DNA from: Kiritimatiellia bacterium
Lineage (GTDB): Bacteria > Verrucomicrobiota > Kiritimatiellia > RFP12 > UBA1067
Direction of reading: 5' to 3'
Assembly (NCBI GenBank): GCA_017965685.1
Contig: JAGCPM010000011.1
Coordinates: 1-7,505, forward strand
DNA: 7,505 nt
The notes below the pieces were generated by a model, which had not been told where the DNA came from, ran no database searches, and worked only from the letters and a program-made list of their open reading frames with translations. The position numbers were made by a program, and so were the translations under genes. Shown one piece after another: positions 1 through 5,608 of the stretch. The stretch's first letter is position 1, and every line of letters starts with the position of its first letter.

Positions 1-233
1 AAGCTACAATCCCCTTCCGTGCCATTCCGTGTCGGCCGTCAGGCCGCTTCCGTGTCCGGGCGCGACGGCAGGCCGCAGGCCGAATGCGGAGAATCGCGGC
101 AGACGAGGCGAAGGCCTCAAGTCTTGCCAAGATTCGACGCATTCAAGACCGTATCGCGGTTGCTGACGTGCACGGCTTCAGTGGTCACGCGTTAGCGTCC
201 GCATCCAACTGCTTTTTCAGGTTAAAACAGGCT
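1..233. other. Left-edge non-coding stretch, no gene recognised
   Basis: No convincing coding sequence is seen on either strand. The first 60 bases carry TTCCGTG three times (near 16, 26 and 50) among GGCCG-rich sequence. GTCTTG (121-126) can pair with CAAGAC (144-149) across a 17-nt loop, which is a weak hairpin. An 84-codon open frame at 84-338 runs through this stretch and the tandem array after it. Its translation resembles no family I know and the array does not keep a codon period, so I treat it as chance. The stretch may be the trailing region of a gene left of the window. Confidence 0.5.
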
Positions 234-343
234 ACTGCGCAGCAAAAAAGGTTTTGGTGCCCAGCGGAGCATGCTTTGGTGCGCAGCAGAACAACTTTTG
301 GTGCGCACCAAAATGTCTGGCGGTGCGCACCAGCGTAGAAAGT
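234..343. repeat. Five-unit tandem array with 22-bp period, core TGCGCA
   Basis: Five consecutive 22-bp units begin at 234, 256, 278, 300 and 322. Positions 3-10 of every unit read TGC(G/C)CA(G/C)C; four of the five have the self-complementary core TGCGCA. Units 2-5 start with GG, and the first three end in TTTT or CTTT. The junction of units 3 and 4 makes a perfect 18-bp palindrome, TTTTGGTGCGCACCAAAA (296-313). A 22-bp period is not a multiple of three, which argues against a protein repeat. It is close to two helical turns, so identical cores would lie on nearly the same DNA face. Function is unknown; protein-binding array, repeat remnant and structured RNA are all possible. Confidence 0.75.
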
Positions 344-348
344 TGCTT

Positions 349-373
349 ACTCCAGAGCTCCGAGTTCTGGAGT
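349..373. repeat. Inverted repeat, 8-bp arms (possible weak terminator)
   Basis: ACTCCAGA (349-356) and TCTGGAGT (366-373) are exact reverse complements with a 9-nt loop. On the plus strand a short TTTT follows at 378-381; on the minus strand no T-run follows. It lies about 95 bp beyond the stop of the minus-strand sugar phosphotransferase gene. It could be a weak terminator or a protein-binding site, and the sequence does not decide between them. Confidence 0.4.
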
Positions 374-390
374 GACCTTTTACGTGGTTG

Positions 391-410
391 CTATGGGGTA
401 TGCCCTATAG
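391..410. repeat. Inverted repeat with TATG loop
   Basis: CTATGGGG (391-398) pairs with CCCTATAG (403-410) over a TATG loop, 8 pairs including one G-T wobble. There is no adjacent T-tract in either direction. It is the second of three small dyads between the 22-bp array and the sugar phosphotransferase stop codon. Confidence 0.3.
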
Positions 411-445
411 TAAACCGATGAGGCTTTTCGCGCGAGAGGCGGCGA

Positions 446-466
446 CCGTGCTTTAAAGCGTCACGG
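446..466 (-). terminator. Dyad just past the sugar transferase stop, possible terminator
   Basis: CCGTG (446-450) and CACGG (462-466) can form a 5-bp stem. Overlapping it is the perfect palindrome GCTTTAAAGC (450-459). The dyad begins 2 bp beyond the stop codon of the minus-strand gene, where a terminator would be expected. It lacks the U-tract of a classical intrinsic terminator, so this is a positional inference only. Confidence 0.2.
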
Positions 467-467
467 C

Positions 468-1040
468 TCAAGCGTTTTGGGTGAATTCCGGCATAGTCTC
501 TTCGGCGGACGCGTTCACGCCCTTCGGCCGGACCAAGCGCAGGAAGGTGAGGAAGACAATCTTCAGATCGAGCGCGAGGGATAGATTATCGACATACTGG
601 ACCTCGTACGAGAATTTCTCTTCCCATGAAATCGCGTTGCGCCCCATGACCTGCGCGAGGCCGGTTATGCCCGGCCGGACTTCGAGTCTTCTTCGCTGGC
701 TCGCCGAATAGCGCGGAAGGTAGCGGACGGGCAACGGGCGGGGTCCGACAATCGCCATCTCGCCCTTGAGGACGTGCCAGAATTGAGGGAGTTCGTCGAT
801 GGAGAGCTTGCGGAGGATTCTCCCCGCGCGAGGGGTGCGCTCGGCGTCGGAACCTTCGCCGGGGCGCATGGTGCGGAGCTTGAACATCCTAAACGGAACG
901 CCTCCGCGGCCGCTTCGCATGTCGGTGAAAAACACAGGCCGGCCAAGGAAAACAAGCACCGCAAGGACTCCGAACGCAAGCAGAGGCAACCAAAGCGGCG
1001 CCGCGGCGAGCGTAAACAAAATTTCAAAAAATCTTTTCAT
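468..1040 (-). CDS. PglC/WcaJ-type undecaprenyl-phosphate sugar phosphotransferase
   Basis: This 190-residue monotopic sugar phosphotransferase is predicted to move a phospho-sugar from a UDP-sugar onto undecaprenyl phosphate at the inner face of the inner membrane, the first membrane step of polysaccharide, O-antigen or glycan assembly. A hydrophobic segment at about residues 4-32 would be the re-entrant anchor. The family motifs follow: KLRTM at 54-58, the catalytic Asp-Glu pair D82-E83 in SIDELPQ, GPRPLP at 99-104, and the PGITGLAQ block at 123-130. Length matches the short PglC form without the extra membrane helices of WcaJ or WbaP. I chose ATG at 1040 because the protein aligns from KRFF; an upstream TTG at 1058 lies inside the promoter dyad and adds only non-family residues. 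No Shine-Dalgarno sequence precedes the ATG. The sugar substrate cannot be read from sequence. The divergent neighbour is a PglD-like acyltransferase, a common partner for this family. Confidence 0.93.
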   Translation of the reverse strand: MKRFFEILFTLAAAPLWLPLLAFGVLAVLVFLGRPVFFTDMRSGRGGVPFRMFKLRTMRPGEGSDAERTPRAGRILRKLSIDELPQFWHVLKGEMAIVGPRPLPVRYLPRYSASQRRRLEVRPGITGLAQVMGRNAISWEEKFSYEVQYVDNLSLALDLKIVFLTFLRLVRPKGVNASAEETMPEFTQNA

Positions 1041-1046
1041 GCGCAC

Positions 1047-1074
1047 ATAGTATACCAAAAATATGATATACTAT
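1047..1074. promoter_or_regulatory. Divergent promoter region built on an inverted repeat
   Basis: The arms ATAGTATACC (1047-1056) and GATATACTAT (1065-1074) are reverse complements at 9 of 10 positions, around an AT-only 8-bp centre apart from its edges. Each strand therefore carries a TATACT -10-like hexamer: 1067-1072 on plus and 1054-1049 on minus. The plus -10 would put the transcript start near 1079, just ahead of an AGAAAGGA ribosome-binding site (1081-1088) and the ATG at 1100. The minus -10 would start transcription near 1042, almost on the ATG at 1040, which also lacks a Shine-Dalgarno. -35 boxes are weak (TTGGAT at 1078-1073 on minus). The dyad could equally be an operator for one regulator controlling both genes. 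Confidence 0.55.
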
Positions 1075-1099
1075 CCAAGCAGAAAGGAATACAATTGTC

Positions 1100-1711
1100 A
1101 TGAGAGACCTTTTCATCGTGGGAGCCGGCGGCTTCGGGCGTGAAGCCATCTGGACGGTCGAGCGCATAAACTCGCTCTCGCAGCAGCCCGCATGGCGCAT
1201 ACTCGGATACGCGGATAACGATCCGAAGTGGAAAAAGGGACAGAACTTCGAGGGCTACCCGATACTCGGCACGCTCGACGAGGCGGACCGCGACTATCCC
1301 GGAGCATCGGTCTTCATCGCACTCGGCAACAACAAGAAGCGCGCGGAAGCCTACAAGCGCCTGCGCGGACACGACTTCCCGGCTATCATCGATCCCAAGG
1401 CGCAGATTTCGCCCACGACCGAATTCAAGCACGGCAACTTCATCGGCGCCGGCGCGGTGATCCAGGTCGGCAGCGAACTGGGCAAGTTCGACATCGTCGG
1501 CTCCAACGCCGTCATCGGGCATGACGCGGTGCTCGGCGACTTCGTCAACATGGGTCCCGGCACGGTCATCGCCGGCGGCTCGAAGGTCGGCAACGGGGTA
1601 TCCTTCTACGCCAACAGCGCCACGATGCCGCGCGTCACTATCGGCGACGGCGCCACGATCAGCGCGGGCACAGGCGTGAAGAGCGACCTCGCCGCGGGCG
1701 AATCGATCTAA
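1100..1711 (+). CDS. PglD/NeuD-family sugar O- or N-acyltransferase
   Basis: This 203-residue protein has the two-part PglD/NeuD layout. An N-terminal Rossmann-like domain opens with IVGAGGFGRE (about residues 6-15) and runs to about residue 90. A left-handed beta-helix of hexapeptide repeats follows (about 100-200). H141 in VIGHDAVLGDF sits where the family's catalytic histidine lies. Such enzymes use acetyl-CoA to acylate amino-sugar nucleotides or sialic acids in the cytoplasm. The ATG at 1100 follows AGAAAGGA by 11 nt, giving good start support. The protein ends at AAGESI and lacks the GxPA(R/K) tail that usually closes the family, so it is slightly short; the stop TAA directly abuts the next gene. 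It leads the plus-strand operon and is divergent from a PglC-like transferase, which suggests joint work on a carrier-linked sugar. Substrate and acyl donor are not determined here. Confidence 0.9.
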   Translation: MRDLFIVGAGGFGREAIWTVERINSLSQQPAWRILGYADNDPKWKKGQNFEGYPILGTLDEADRDYPGASVFIALGNNKKRAEAYKRLRGHDFPAIIDPKAQISPTTEFKHGNFIGAGAVIQVGSELGKFDIVGSNAVIGHDAVLGDFVNMGPGTVIAGGSKVGNGVSFYANSATMPRVTIGDGATISAGTGVKSDLAAGESI

Positions 1712-1717
1712 GTGCCC

Positions 1718-4117
1718 ATGAAGTGGGTGCTCTACAACCTCGCATTCGCCATAGCGTTCCCTTTCATGCTGCCGGGCTTCCTTGCAAGGATGCTCCGGCG
1801 CGGGGGCTATGGCGCGAGGATGGGCGACAGGTTCGCCCTCTACCCGCCAAACGTCTGCGACAGGCTGGGCGAAGGCGGCAGGATCTGGGTGCACGCAGTA
1901 TCCGTCGGCGAAGTGCAGGTCGCGCTTCAACTCGTGCGAGCGTGGCGCGAGGTCGATCCATCGGTAAAATTCTGCTTCTCGACGACATCCTCGACCGGAT
2001 GGCGCACGGCCGAGGCGGGCCTCGATCCCAATGACGTACTAATATACAATCCCCTAGACTTTCCGAACTTCGTCAAGAGCGCGCTCAAGACGGTGAAGCC
2101 GCGCGCGATAATCCTTACCGAAAGCGAAATCTGGCCCGTGTTCATCCGCAAGGCGCGGAAAATGGGCATACCGCTCTTTCTCGTGAACGCCAGAGTCAGC
2201 GACAGAAGCGCGCCGAGATACGCCAAGACACGCTGGCTCTTCAAGGACGTATTCGGCGCGTTCGCGCGAATCTTCGCGCAAAGCGATCTCGACCGCAACA
2301 GGCTTCTCGCGGCCGGTGCGCCCAAGCAGACAATTGAAGTCACCGGCAGTTTCAAGTTCGACGTTGCACACCGCAATCCCGCAAAGGAGGCGGAGCTCAG
2401 GGTGTGGACCGGCGGCAGGGAAAGAATTCTCCTGGGCGGCTCCACTTGGCCCGGCGAAGACGCGATACTCCTCGACATCCTCAAGACTCTCGACGGCGTT
2501 ACGCTAATCCTCGCGCCAAGGCATTTCGAAAAGGCGGACAAGGTTGAGGAAAACATCCTCGCCGCAGGCTTCGGGTGCATCCGCCGCTCGCGCGGAGAAT
2601 CGGCGGCGAACCCCGGAAAGAATGCGCGGACCGGCGCGCCGAACGTATTCCTCGCCGACACGACCGGCGAGCTGATGGGGCTCTACGGAATCGCCGATGC
2701 GGTATTCGTGGGCAAGTCGCTTTGTGAGCACGGCAGCCAGAATATGATAGAGCCCTGCCTTTGCGGAAAGCCTACAGTCGTAGGGCCCTACACGGAAAAC
2801 TTCAGGCCGGTGATGAGCGACCTTCTTTCCGCGAATGCGATAATCCAGGCGAAGGACGCCGATGAAGTCGCCGCGACCATACGCGACTGGTTCGCGAACG
2901 GAGACGGCGGCCTCGGCAAACGCGCGGAAGAGGCCGTGCTGCGCAGGAGGGGCGTCGTTCCCAAATGCATAGCGGCAATCAGGGAAATGATTGGCAACCG
3001 GCCGAAAGGCAAAAAACATGGGTGGGGAATCACGGCCGCAAGCTACGCACTTGGACTCGCGTTCATCGTGTTCGCGGCGTGGCTCGCATTCTTCAGGAAA
3101 GGCGAAGCAGTTCCGGCAACCGCGGCCGAATACAGATACGAACCGGTCCGCATCGTTTCCGCGTACGCAACGCTCGCCGAAATGCCGGAAGCCCTGACGT
3201 TCACTATCGCGGACGCTTCGGCGGCGGACCTCGCGCCATACTACAAAAACGCATCTCTCAAGGCGGTCACGAACGAAACGGCGAAAGCCGATATCGCCGT
3301 TTTTACGGCCGACAGGTACCGCAAAGAACTGAAGCACGTGTTCAGGCGCGTCAGCGAGGGCGGCCTTGCGACGATACTGCTCGACATGCGCAGGATGACC
3401 GTCGGCGATTTCGGCAAGATACTAAAGGCCGTTCCGGGCGAGGACGTGCATTTGTGGATGCCGAGCGACAATGATTGGGTGCTTGTTGCGAGGGAAACGG
3501 CGACTGTGCGTCCTCTGGACGCGATACTCGACCTGTTCGCGCGAGAGACGGCTTTCGAGGATCTCGCGAGGGGGAAGTGCGAGTCGCTCCCCGACCTGTT
3601 CGCAAGCTACGTGGGCCGACGCGAAGAGATAGCCCCTGCTGTCGCGGGCGACCTTTCGGCAAAGGCGAAATGCGAATATTTCGTGCCGGAGAAAGCCCCG
3701 CTGATAGACTGGATAGAGTCCGGCGCTACCGACAAGGACATCTGGGAGGCAACCGGCAGCCAGATCAGCGGCGTGCAGGCCGTCCGGCGAGAAATCATCA
3801 AGGGCAGCATGCTGGGGGTGCAGAAACGAAAGATCGAGGACGCCTACGACATATGGGCGAAGGCGATCAGGAAGAACCCGAACGACACCATGCTGCTTTC
3901 GCGTCTCCATCTTCTCGCGGTGAACGCGAGCGCGGCCGAGAAACTGGGCAACTGGGCTCTGGCGGCGAAGTGCTACGAGACGATGATCGCCGTGCGGCCT
4001 ACCGACGCCCCTGCAATAAGGAAATACGGCCAGGCTTTCCGGAACCTTGGACGCCCCAACATTGCCGAGATGGCCTTCCGCCGCGCGGACGAACTGGAAA
4101 AGGCGGCAGCAAAATGA
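1718..4117 (+). CDS. waaA: Kdo transferase (WaaA) fused to membrane segment, spermidine-synthase-like remnant and TPRs
   Basis: The first 425 or so residues are a 3-deoxy-D-manno-octulosonate transferase, which adds Kdo from CMP-Kdo to lipid A precursors at the cytoplasmic face of the inner membrane. Numbering from ATG 1718, the visible features are an N-terminal hydrophobic anchor (about 3-24), HAVSVGEVQ with probable catalytic E65, TESEIWP (134-140), NARVSDRS (157-164), APRH (266-269) and HGSQNMIEP (338-346). Family members normally end near here. This protein continues to 799 residues with a transmembrane helix (about 435-459), a domain at about 473-643 and TPR-like helices (about 700-798). 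The middle domain, with segments such as LWMPSDNDWVLVA, resembles the end of spermidine-synthase-like proteins but lacks a clear SAM-binding glycine motif. GTG at 1712 directly follows the upstream stop and is an alternative start; I prefer ATG 1718. Neither has a clear Shine-Dalgarno. The transferase call is strong; the fused half is inference. Confidence 0.9.
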   Translation: MKWVLYNLAFAIAFPFMLPGFLARMLRRGGYGARMGDRFALYPPNVCDRLGEGGRIWVHAVSVGEVQVALQLVRAWREVDPSVKFCFSTTSSTGWRTAEAGLDPNDVLIYNPLDFPNFVKSALKTVKPRAIILTESEIWPVFIRKARKMGIPLFLVNARVSDRSAPRYAKTRWLFKDVFGAFARIFAQSDLDRNRLLAAGAPKQTIEVTGSFKFDVAHRNPAKEAELRVWTGGRERILLGGSTWPGEDAILLDILKTLDGVTLILAPRHFEKADKVEENILAAGFGCIRRSRGESAANPGKNARTGAPNVFLADTTGELMGLYGIADAVFVGKSLCEHGSQNMIEPCLCGKPTVVGPYTENFRPVMSDLLSANAIIQAKDADEVAATIRDWFANGDGGLGKRAEEAVLRRRGVVPKCIAAIREMIGNRPKGKKHGWGITAASYALGLAFIVFAAWLAFFRKGEAVPATAAEYRYEPVRIVSAYATLAEMPEALTFTIADASAADLAPYYKNASLKAVTNETAKADIAVFTADRYRKELKHVFRRVSEGGLATILLDMRRMTVGDFGKILKAVPGEDVHLWMPSDNDWVLVARETATVRPLDAILDLFARETAFEDLARGKCESLPDLFASYVGRREEIAPAVAGDLSAKAKCEYFVPEKAPLIDWIESGATDKDIWEATGSQISGVQAVRREIIKGSMLGVQKRKIEDAYDIWAKAIRKNPNDTMLLSRLHLLAVNASAAEKLGNWALAAKCYETMIAVRPTDAPAIRKYGQAFRNLGRPNIAEMAFRRADELEKAAAK

Positions 4118-5190
4118 CGTCCTGCATCACGAGCTTCTTTGCCGCATCCGCCCTTGGATGCGGCAACGCGGAATCGTTCGCGAACTACATGCGCGGCGAA
4201 GCGCCGGGAATGAAAAGAATTTCAGGCGACATTCCGGGCAGGGAGATATTCTTCGGCTCAGTCGAAGCCCCGCTTCCTGAAATCGCGGAGAAGCGCTGGA
4301 ACATGCGTACCAACGCCCTTCTCAAGCTCGCCTTCGACGACATGGCCGGGCGGATTGAACAGGCCAAGAGGGAATACGGCGCGGCAAGGATCGGCATAGT
4401 CCTCGGCGCGAGCAACACGGGAATCGACGAGGCGGAAAACTTCGTCGACGTATGGCTCGACAAGGGCGAGAAACCAGACGCGATGGACTTCTCGATGATA
4501 GAACTTGGAACTCCTTCCCTGTATCTCAAGGAGATTGCGGGAACCGAAGGCCCTGCGTACACGGTCTCGACAGCATGTTCTTCTGCGACAAAGGCATTCG
4601 GCGCGGCGAAGAGGCTGATGGAAAACGGAATATGCGACGCCGTCATCACGGGAGGCGTAGACGGGCGCTGCAGATTCGCCATGAACGGCTTCAACGCGCT
4701 CGGCGCGCTGAGCGAGGGGAGGTGCAGGCCGCTCGCGCCGGACAGGGACGGGATAAACCTCGGCGAAGCGGTCGCGCTGTTCATTCTTGAAAAGTCCGGC
4801 GACGGCCCGAAGGTCCTTTCTGTAGGGGAATCTTCCGACGCATACCACGCAACCGCGCCAGATCCCGACGGAAACGGCGCCGAGGCGGCGATGCGGGAGG
4901 CTCTTGCGATGGCGGGGCTCAAATCTTCGGCGGTAGATTACATCAATCTGCACGGAACGGGAACTCTGGCGAACGACGCAATCGAGATGAAGGCCGTGAA
5001 GAGGGTTTTTGGCGAAGAGACACCCTTCATCGAGTCCACAAAATAGCTGACGGGACATTGCCTTGGGGCGGCGGGAGCGATCGAGGCCGCTATATGCGCC
5101 ATGCGCATACTGAAAGGCAAATCGCGCACCGCCATAAGCAACTCTTTCGCATTCGGAGGGTCAAATGCCGCAATCGCAATATCGGCTTGA
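4114..5190 (+). pseudogene. ApeO-like beta-ketoacyl-ACP synthase, interrupted by in-frame TAG
   Basis: The product is a condensing enzyme of the KAS I/II fold, closest in style to the aryl-polyene synthase ApeO as I recall it: APGM at 30-33, VLGASNTGIDE, catalytic C155 in STACSS, GESSDAYH (238-245) and INLHGTGT with H280. At codon 311 (5044-5046) there is an in-frame TAG directly after STK. Translation past it gives LTGHCLGAAGAIEAA, the expected next block with the second catalytic histidine (H315), and later SNSFAFGGSN. The reading frame ends at TGA 5188-5190. Between ILKGKS and RTAISNSF about 25-40 residues usual in the family are missing. The start is ATG 4114, overlapping the previous stop as ATGA; the frame stays open upstream but that part is a shadow of waaA. 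Without readthrough the product is 310 residues, lacking one catalytic histidine. Pseudogene is the safest label; sequence error or amber suppression remain possible. Confidence 0.85.
5155..5160 (+). promoter_or_regulatory. Strong ribosome-binding site inside the ketoacyl synthase 3' end
   Basis: GGAGGG lies 4 nt before the ATG of the dehydratase gene. The same bases encode the two glycines of the synthase's conserved FGGSN motif, so the motif and the ribosome-binding site share sequence. This fixes the dehydratase start at 5165 and lets it be translated even if synthase translation stops at 5046. Confidence 0.75.
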
Positions 5191-5608
5191 AGACGTTCTT
5201 CCGCACCGCCCGCCGATGATGCTCATCGACCGCATCGTCGAGTGCGACACGAACGACGGAACCATAACCGTCGAAGCAGTTATAAGGGAAGAGTGGACCG
5301 ATTCGGTAAGCGCCATAGAACTGATGGCCCAATCCGCCGCAGCGCTAGCCGGAGCGGCAGATATAGCGTCCGGCCACAAAGGGAAGGCGAAACCCGGATT
5401 CCTTCTCGGCACCAGAAAGATGGAGCTTTTCCTGCCAGCGTTCAAAGCCGGGGAAATCTGCACCGTAAAGGTAAGACGGATATTCAACGATGCGGAGACG
5501 GCGAGCTTCGAATGCTCGGTGGAAAGATCCAACGGCACGACAGCCGCCACCGCGACCCTCAACGCCTACAGGCCGCCGGACATCGCGGCATTCCTATCAG
5601 AACTCTGA
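5165..5608 (+). CDS. ApeI/ApeP-like 3-hydroxyacyl-ACP dehydratase (hot-dog fold)
   Basis: This 147-residue single hot-dog protein is predicted to dehydrate 3-hydroxyacyl-ACP in a fatty-acid or polyene elongation cycle in the cytoplasm. Visible features are LPHRPPMMLIDRI (12-24), IELMAQSAA with E52 on the central helix (51-59), and FLLGTRKMEL then LPAFKAGE (79-97), a pattern I associate with the aryl-polyene dehydratase rather than FabZ. The FabZ HFPGHP block with its catalytic histidine is absent: the stretch before E52 reads EEWTDSVSA. H14 of PHR is the only histidine in the first half. The start is supported by GGAGGG four nt upstream, and it overlaps the synthase frame by 26 bp. It is the last gene of the plus operon and is intact, unlike the synthase. 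No acyl carrier protein, ketoreductase or ligase gene is in view. A thioesterase-like hot-dog is the main alternative. Confidence 0.85.
   Translation: MPQSQYRLEDVLPHRPPMMLIDRIVECDTNDGTITVEAVIREEWTDSVSAIELMAQSAAALAGAADIASGHKGKAKPGFLLGTRKMELFLPAFKAGEICTVKVRRIFNDAETASFECSVERSNGTTAATATLNAYRPPDIAAFLSEL

Noticed and set aside
84..338. 84-codon open frame on the plus strand in the left gene-free region
   Set aside because: It crosses the 22-bp array, whose period is not a multiple of three, has no ribosome-binding site that I can see, and resembles no known family.
234..343. CRISPR array
   Set aside because: The units are contiguous 22-mers sharing only an 8-bp core; there are no identical repeats separated by unique spacers and no cas gene.
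1041..1058. TTG start at 1058 for the sugar phosphotransferase
   Set aside because: It would sit inside the promoter dyad, adds six non-family residues and has no ribosome-binding site; ATG at 1040 matches the family start.
1037..1930. 297-codon minus-strand frame opposite the acyltransferase
   Set aside because: It is an antisense shadow with biased composition over two well-supported plus-strand genes and shows no domain.
3475..4113. Long in-frame upstream extension of the ketoacyl synthase
   Set aside because: The extension is an arginine- and glycine-rich out-of-frame reading of waaA. The family N-terminus begins at the ATG at 4114, which overlaps the waaA stop.
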